Positions 6,803 through 10,329 of a stretch of 10,329 nt of DNA are shown here, in pieces. The number at the start of each line of letters is the position of its first letter. The stretch's first letter is position 1. Under the pieces are notes generated by a model, which did not search any database, was not told the DNA's origin, and saw only the letters and a program-made list of their open reading frames with translations. Position numbers and translations under genes: made by a program. The stretch comes from Hirudo medicinalis. Its lineage: Eukaryota > Annelida > Clitellata > Hirudinida > Hirudinidae. The stretch is from positions 1-10,329 of the forward strand of contig MPNW01001569.1 of NCBI GenBank assembly GCA_011800805.1. Direction: 5' to 3'.

Positions 6803-7765
6803 ATGGTGTTAAAAGAGGTACAATCTACCGGTAGCAAGGATACTCGCAGCGGTTTTGGCGATGGGATCGTGGCGGTGGCTCGCACGAATGAAAATATAAT
6901 TGCCCTTACCGCAGACCTGCTGGGTTCTATGAAATTAAATCAGTTCGTAAAAGAGTTTCCCAACCGATTCATACAATGTGGTATCAGCGAAGCCAATATG
7001 ATGGGAGTGGCGGCTGGGTTGGCCATTGGTGGCAAAATTCCGTTTACCACCACCTTTGCCAATTTTAGTACGGGACGTGTGTACGATCAAATTCGCCAGT
7101 CAATAGTGTATAGCCATAAAAATGTAAAAATATGTGCATCACATGCCGGCATCACACTCGGCGAGGATGGTGCCACCCACCAAATATTGGAAGATATTGG
7201 TTTGATGAAAATGCTACCTGGGATGACGGTAGTGGTTCCTTGCGATTATGCTCAAACGAAGGCGGCCACACAGGCCATTGTTGATTTTGAAGGGCCGGTG
7301 TATCTTCGGTTTGGCCGCCCCAGTTGGCCCATTTTTACCAATGAGTCTGACTTTGTTTTAGGCAAAGCCCAGCAATTTTCAGAAGGAACGGATCTGTCTA
7401 TTTTTGCCTGCGGTCATTTGGTGTGGAACGCCATTCAGGCCGGCATTGTTCTGGAAGAAAAAGGTTTTAGCGTAGAAGTGATCAATATTCATACTATAAA
7501 GCCCTTGGATGAGGTTGCGGTTATCAATTCCATCAGAAAGACAAAATGTGCGGTAACTGCCGAAGAACACAATATCATTGGCGGATTGGGCGATGCGATA
7601 GCCCAATGTGCAGCCAAAAATTTCCCCGTTCCGATAGAATACGTGGGAGCTAAAGACACTTTTGGCGAAAGTGGCACGCCTAAAGAGTTATTGAAAAAGT
7701 ACGGTATGGACGTTCCGGATATTATTGCTGCCGCTGAAAAGGTAATGGCTCGTAAAGCTCAATAA
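6803..7765 (+). CDS. Transketolase, C-terminal (pyrimidine-binding) subunit
   Basis: The 320-residue protein is the second half of a split transketolase, the thiamine-diphosphate enzyme that moves two-carbon ketol units between pentose-phosphate sugars. The pyrimidine-binding domain occupies about 12-175: DTRSGFGDGI (13-22), CGISEANMMGVAAGLA (59-74) with Glu63 in the position of the cofactor-activating glutamate, and HAGITLGEDGATHQ (114-127) with His126. The C-terminal transketolase domain follows (about 185-310), including EEHNIIGGLGDA (254-265) and DTFGESGTPKELL (285-297). The N-terminal pyrophosphate-binding subunit is required for activity and is not adjacent, since the upstream neighbour is the divergent mreB. 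The start at 6803 is supported by the promoter at 6766-6773. The related 1-deoxyxylulose-5-phosphate synthase is much longer and is not split. A pyruvate-dehydrogenase-like beta subunit is less likely given the motifs. Confidence 0.9.
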   Translation: MVLKEVQSTGSKDTRSGFGDGIVAVARTNENIIALTADLLGSMKLNQFVKEFPNRFIQCGISEANMMGVAAGLAIGGKIPFTTTFANFSTGRVYDQIRQSIVYSHKNVKICASHAGITLGEDGATHQILEDIGLMKMLPGMTVVVPCDYAQTKAATQAIVDFEGPVYLRFGRPSWPIFTNESDFVLGKAQQFSEGTDLSIFACGHLVWNAIQAGIVLEEKGFSVEVINIHTIKPLDEVAVINSIRKTKCAVTAEEHNIIGGLGDAIAQCAAKNFPVPIEYVGAKDTFGESGTPKELLKKYGMDVPDIIAAAEKVMARKAQ

Positions 7766-7817
7766 TACATCGGCTATTATCCCCTATGTGCGAAACGGGA
7801 GATTCTGAATTTATTTT

Positions 7818-7860
7818 AAATCGGCTTACAGACAGACAACTCTGTGAGCCGATTTTTATT
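7818..7860 (+). terminator. Rho-independent terminator of the transketolase gene
   Basis: The arms 7818-7832 (AAATCGGCTTACAGA) and 7841-7855 (TCTGTGAGCCGATTT) pair along their whole length, including one G-T wobble, with an 8-base loop. A T-rich tail (TTTTTATTT) runs on from the right arm. It lies about 50 bases after the stop codon. Confidence 0.9.
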
Positions 7861-7950
7861 TGTGGATCACAGGGTGGCAGCCATACCGCATAAAAAAATA
7901 ACATTTTTTTAATTTTTTATGTAAAAAAAATTTAGAACCGCTGAATTGCA

Positions 7951-7958
7951 TAGCTTTG
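7951..7958 (+). promoter_or_regulatory. Bacteroidota -7 promoter element with no gene behind it
   Basis: TAGCTTTG, followed by C, is a perfect TAnnTTTG match. Upstream, 7889-7934 is almost pure A/T with several A- and T-tracts, as found upstream of strong promoters. The next gene in this direction is about 1 kb away and has its own promoter element, so the element probably drives a short transcript. Confidence 0.5.
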
Positions 7959-7962
7959 CGAC

Positions 7963-8019
7963 TGGTGTTTTTCATAGGTTAGCGACGGCCAGCTCTTTTT
8001 AGGGCAGGCCTTCTTTTTT
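7963..8019 (+). ncRNA. Candidate short RNA with its own promoter and terminator
   Basis: The putative start is about 5 bases after the promoter element at 7951-7958. The unit would end in the hairpin at 7987-8010 and its T-run, giving an RNA of about 55 bases. No protein-coding potential is apparent. It matches no RNA family I recognise. It points toward the 3' end of the convergent hydrolase gene, so readthrough would be antisense to that mRNA. The call rests only on promoter and terminator pattern matches. Confidence 0.3.
7987..8019 (+). terminator. Terminator-like hairpin on the plus strand
   Basis: GGCCAGC (7987-7993) pairs with GCAGGCC (8004-8010) with one A-A mismatch and a 10-base loop, followed by TTCTTTTTT (8011-8019). 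The T-run is on the plus-strand side, so it does not serve the minus-strand hydrolase gene that ends at 8033. The transketolase gene already has a stronger terminator further upstream. Confidence 0.55.
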
Positions 8020-8032
8020 AGGTATTCCTCCT

Positions 8033-8770
8033 CTATTTGTGTGCAAATCTTTTAATGGGTGTTTTTAAGTCGTGGTAAAATAAAAACTGCCAAGATGTGC
8101 CTTCTTGCATCCATTGCTGTCGTAATTGCATTGCTTTTTTCCCATCGAAGTCGTATTTGGCGGCTATTCGGGTTTGCATGTGTATAAGTTGGGGTGCATC
8201 ATCGGCTCCAAAAAATACGGTATCCCGCTCTTCGGTAATCCAAATTACGCGGTGAAATTGGGAATGTGCACTTGTAACTTCGTAAGTAATTCCTTGTGCA
8301 ATGAAACCCTTGTTGGCTTCTTGTAGTACTATGCGCTTGTCAGATTGCAACATGTCAAGGATTTCTTTGTCATAAGATGTGCTGTTTGACTGTAATGCGC
8401 CATCCAGTTCTTGCTTTTGGATATAATAGGTGGCGTTTTCAAAAGCCGACTGTTGGGTAAACGGGTTTAGCAGGCCGCCGGCATGGTCTTTATGTAAATG
8501 ACTCATTACCACTTTCGTAATATCGTCGGCATTGAGCCCATTGTTTCGCAGATTTTTGTACAGTTGAAATTGACCCTCTTCATCGCTTAGCCCCAATCCG
8601 GTATCCAACAAAATAATATCACTACTGGTAATTACCACAAAAGGTTGAATTTCTACCAACAGGCTTCCCTGCGAGCGGGCGGTTATTTCGTCTTTGTTGA
8701 CTACAAATGGAACAAATTTTTTAGAGGCGCTTACGGTAAAACTGCCTTCAGACAAGGGAATTACTTTCAT
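8033..8770 (-). CDS. Metallo-beta-lactamase-fold hydrolase
   Basis: The 245-residue protein has the complete metal-site set of the superfamily: S-HLHKDH-AGG with His91, His93, Asp95 and His96, then His169 (in SAHSQFH, where many members have GHTPG), Asp190 (FFGADDAP) and His233 (YHDL). LLDTGLGL (54-61) is the usual strand before the first motif. No signal peptide or membrane segment is seen, so it is probably cytoplasmic. The overall form is like small lactonase- or glyoxalase II-type members, but the substrate cannot be told from the sequence; a class B beta-lactamase is unlikely without a secretion signal. It is convergent with the transketolase gene and divergent from the aminotransferase. 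A promoter element at 8867-8874 suggests a leader of about 90 bases. Confidence 0.88.
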   Translation of the reverse strand: MKVIPLSEGSFTVSASKKFVPFVVNKDEITARSQGSLLVEIQPFVVITSSDIILLDTGLGLSDEEGQFQLYKNLRNNGLNADDITKVVMSHLHKDHAGGLLNPFTQQSAFENATYYIQKQELDGALQSNSTSYDKEILDMLQSDKRIVLQEANKGFIAQGITYEVTSAHSQFHRVIWITEERDTVFFGADDAPQLIHMQTRIAAKYDFDGKKAMQLRQQWMQEGTSWQFLFYHDLKTPIKRFAHK

Positions 8771-8785
8771 GTATCAATTTTTATG

Positions 8786-8854
8786 TTACTTATTGCACAT
8801 TGGCTGTGTTATTTTTATGAAGTGCAATATGCGCTTCCCTGTAAAAGGAAGCAT
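8786..8854 (-). CDS. Possible 22-codon leader ORF upstream of the hydrolase
   Basis: Within the predicted hydrolase leader, an ATG at 8854 opens a 22-codon frame (MLPFTGKRILHF...) that stops with TAA at 8786-8788, about 15 bases before the hydrolase ATG. The start lies only about 7-9 bases after the predicted transcript start. Two inverted repeats fall inside it. I recognise no family, and a short frame like this can arise by chance. Confidence 0.2.
   Translation of the reverse strand: MLPFTGKRILHFIKITQPMCNK
8791..8852 (-). promoter_or_regulatory. Structured 5' leader of the hydrolase gene
   Basis: Two stems are visible in the predicted leader: a perfect 6-bp stem (GCTTCC 8833-8838 with GGAAGC 8847-8852, 8-base loop) and an 8-bp stem (TATTGCAC 8791-8798 with GTGCAATA 8822-8829, 23-base loop). 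Together they cover most of the leader. I do not recognise a known riboswitch class. Confidence 0.35.
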
Positions 8855-8866
8855 TTATTTTTGGCG

Positions 8867-8874
8867 CAAAAGTA
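8867..8874 (-). promoter_or_regulatory. -7 promoter element of the hydrolase gene
   Basis: On the minus strand this reads TACTTTTG followed by C, a perfect match to TAnnTTTG and the same octamer as the element before the divergent aminotransferase. The predicted start is about 8861-8863. No good -33 TTTG is seen. Confidence 0.55.
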
Positions 8875-8935
8875 GGGGTTACTGGGTCATCCTGTTTTTT
8901 TAGATAAATACAATATAGAAGCAACGCCTTTTATA

Positions 8936-8943
8936 TACTTTTG
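8936..8943 (+). promoter_or_regulatory. -7 promoter element of the aminotransferase gene, at the start codon
   Basis: TACTTTTG matches TAnnTTTG perfectly and ends only five bases before the ATG at 8949. The predicted transcript start (about 8947-8950) coincides with the start codon, so the mRNA would be leaderless or nearly so. Confidence 0.5.
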
Positions 8944-8948
8944 ATGAC

Positions 8949-10133
8949 ATGAACCAAAGATCGCTTTTTTTGCAACACGTGGCCCAAACCTCTACAGCCC
9001 CGATGGCTTTAGAAATTGTAAAAGCCCAAGGTTGTCATCTGTATGACCAAGATGGGAAGGATTACATAGACCTTATCGGAGGCATCAGTGTGGCCAATGT
9101 GGGACACTGCCACCCGCAAGTGGTAGATGCCATTTATCACCAATTAGCGGCCTATATGCACATTATGGTATATGGCGAGTTTGTGCAAGCACCGCAGGTG
9201 CAATATGCCACCGCATTGGCGGGCGTTTTGCCCCCGTCTCTTAATTCGGTTTACTTTACCAACTCGGGCACCGAAGCGGTAGAAGGCGCCATGAAGCTGG
9301 CAAAGCGTACCACCCGCCGCACTAAAATAATAGCGTGCCACCAATCGTACCACGGCTCTACCCAAGGTGCACTAAGCGTTATGGGTAGCGAGTATTGGCG
9401 CAATGCGTTTAGACCACTACTGCCCGGCATTGCGCACTGGGCCTACAACGATTGGCGATTGATAGAAGCGATTGATACGGATACCGCCTGCGTAATAATA
9501 GAAACTGTACAGGCCGAAGCTGGCATTGTGATACCGGATATAGATTGGATTCAAACCCTAAGAAAAAAATGTACTGAAACCTGCACCCTGTTGGTATTGG
9601 ATGAAATACAAACCGGTTTTGGGAGAACAGGCAAACTGTGGGCATTTGAGCATTTTGGGGTGCTGCCCGATATTTTGCTGCTGGGAAAGGCCTTGGGTGG
9701 CGGAATGCCTTTGGGTGCATTTGTGGCAGATAGGCATCTAATGATGGAGCTGGCATACAATCCGGTGTTGGGGCATATTACCACTTTCGGAGGGCATCCG
9801 GTAAGTTGCGCAGCCGGACTGGCTTCACTGAAGGTTTTGATAGAAGAACCTCTTTGGGAACAAGTAGAAGCGAAGCGGCAATTGTTTTTGTCATTATTGA
9901 AACACGATGCCATAAAAGCAGTTCGAAGTTTCGGACTGCTTATGGCTATTGAGTTTGATAGTTTTGAGACGAATAAAAAAATAATAGACGCAGTGATAGA
10001 GAAAGGTGCCGTTACCGATTGGTTTTTGTTTGCCGCGCATTGTTTGCGCATTTGCCCACCACTAACCATCGGCACCGAAGAAATAAAAAAAGCTTGTCAT
10101 ATTATTGTGGATGCAATAGCGTGTAAAAGTTGA
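8949..10133 (+). CDS. Class III PLP-dependent aminotransferase (acetylornithine/ornithine aminotransferase-like)
   Basis: The 394-residue enzyme is a fold-type I, class III aminotransferase. Motifs seen are NSGTEAVEGAMKLA (105-118) for phosphate binding, SYHGSTQGAL (133-142), LDEIQTGFGRTG (217-228) with Asp218 facing the pyridine nitrogen, GKALGGGMPLGAF (246-258) with Lys247 as the Schiff-base lysine, and HITTFGGHPVSCAAG (276-290). Length and start agree with the family: the MNQRSLFLQHVAQTS beginning leads directly into the first conserved region. Relatives act on acetylornithine, ornithine, 4-aminobutyrate and other omega-amino substrates. No arginine-biosynthesis genes adjoin it, so I give no gene symbol and leave the substrate open. 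It is divergent from the hydrolase gene. An insertion sequence ends about 70 bases after its stop. Confidence 0.9.
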   Translation: MNQRSLFLQHVAQTSTAPMALEIVKAQGCHLYDQDGKDYIDLIGGISVANVGHCHPQVVDAIYHQLAAYMHIMVYGEFVQAPQVQYATALAGVLPPSLNSVYFTNSGTEAVEGAMKLAKRTTRRTKIIACHQSYHGSTQGALSVMGSEYWRNAFRPLLPGIAHWAYNDWRLIEAIDTDTACVIIETVQAEAGIVIPDIDWIQTLRKKCTETCTLLVLDEIQTGFGRTGKLWAFEHFGVLPDILLLGKALGGGMPLGAFVADRHLMMELAYNPVLGHITTFGGHPVSCAAGLASLKVLIEEPLWEQVEAKRQLFLSLLKHDAIKAVRSFGLLMAIEFDSFETNKKIIDAVIEKGAVTDWFLFAAHCLRICPPLTIGTEEIKKACHIIVDAIACKS

Positions 10134-10202
10134 TGTGTAGCAAAAGAAAATTGATGGAGTAGTGTATGGGAGGATCTTAAATTTCTTTCTAACGGTTTTT
10201 AG

Positions 10203-10329
10203 AGGAGTATCCCGCAAAGTGTGTAAGTTAAAATCGAGGTAAAATAAGGGTAGAACTTATACCTTCAATCTGTCACCAAAAATAATTAAGAACTGGTTCA
10301 GGACAATGCCCCAATTTCTGATGGGCATT
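10203..10329 (-). mobile_element. End of an IS256-family insertion sequence
   Basis: The right edge of the window holds the 3' end of a Mutator/IS256-type transposase and, beyond its stop, a sequence shaped like an IS256 terminal inverted repeat (about 10203-10229, containing GCAAAGTGTGTAAGTT; the GTGTAA core is common in IS256-family ends). The exact outer boundary is uncertain by a few bases. The other end, and so any 8-9 base target duplication, lies outside the window. Confidence 0.65.
10257..10329 (-). CDS. IS256-family (Mutator-type) transposase, C-terminal end only
   Basis: The last 23 codons and the TAA stop (10257-10259) are present; the rest lies beyond the window. The visible sequence, MPIRNWGIVLNQFLIIFGDR and three more residues, fits the conserved C-terminus of Transposase_mut proteins (a P-I-x-N-W...L-N-Q-F-x-I-x-F-x-x-R pattern). 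The catalytic DDE residues are outside the window, so whether the element is intact cannot be judged. Confidence 0.7.
   Translation of the reverse strand, partial: MPIRNWGIVLNQFLIIFGDRLKV

Noticed and set aside
7889..7921. A/T inverted repeat (CATAAAAAA with TTTTTTATG) as a terminator for the hydrolase gene
   Set aside because: The stem is purely A/T and no T-run follows on the minus strand. It is better explained as A/T-tract DNA upstream of the promoter element at 7951.
9551..10075. A 174-residue minus-strand frame opposite the aminotransferase, and a shorter one at 9409-9756
   Set aside because: They are shadows of a clearly conserved plus-strand gene, with no supporting motif.
1..10329. 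CRISPR array, prophage, toxin-antitoxin pair or defence island
   Set aside because: I see no regularly spaced repeats, no phage structural or integrase genes and no defence-type protein motifs. The only mobile DNA is the insertion-sequence end at the right edge.

Overview
The window looks like a chromosomal segment of a Bacteroidota bacterium, probably near Chitinophagales or Sphingobacteriales. The grounds are the mreB-mreC-mreD-PBP2-rodA gene order, a split (two-subunit type) transketolase, start codons without Shine-Dalgarno sequences, and several matches to the Bacteroidota -7 promoter element TAnnTTTG. The species cannot be named from the sequence alone.

Layout. Positions 1-499 hold no convincing gene. 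They carry a strong plus-strand terminator for something that ends before the window, a weaker minus-strand hairpin, and a GC-richer block that may be a dispersed repeat. Positions 500-6548 are one minus-strand operon for the rod-shape (elongasome) machinery, transcribed mreB, mreC, mreD, PBP2, rodA. MreB filaments, the MreC/MreD membrane proteins, the PBP2 transpeptidase and the RodA glycosyltransferase together drive lateral-wall peptidoglycan synthesis. Two of the four junctions are ATGA stop/start overlaps (mreC/mreD and PBP2/rodA). The mreC/mreD junction has a run of ten G just before the overlap.

Divergent from mreB is a plus-strand gene for the C-terminal half of transketolase (6803-7765), ending in a very good terminator. 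Its usual N-terminal partner is not next to it. A possible short, self-contained RNA unit (promoter plus terminator, about 7951-8019) lies in the gap that follows. A minus-strand metallo-beta-lactamase-fold hydrolase (8033-8770) and a plus-strand class III PLP aminotransferase (8949-10133) are divergently transcribed. The hydrolase has a structured leader that may contain a 22-codon upstream ORF. The aminotransferase promoter is so close to the ATG that its mRNA may be leaderless.

The last about 125 bases are the end of an insertion sequence: the last 23 codons and stop of an IS256/Mutator-type transposase on the minus strand, plus a probable terminal inverted repeat.

Most of the window is ordinary housekeeping DNA. 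No new defence or mobile system is visible. The points most worth a second look are the G10 tract at mreC/mreD, the candidate small RNA, the hydrolase leader and the Cys/His cluster in PBP2.
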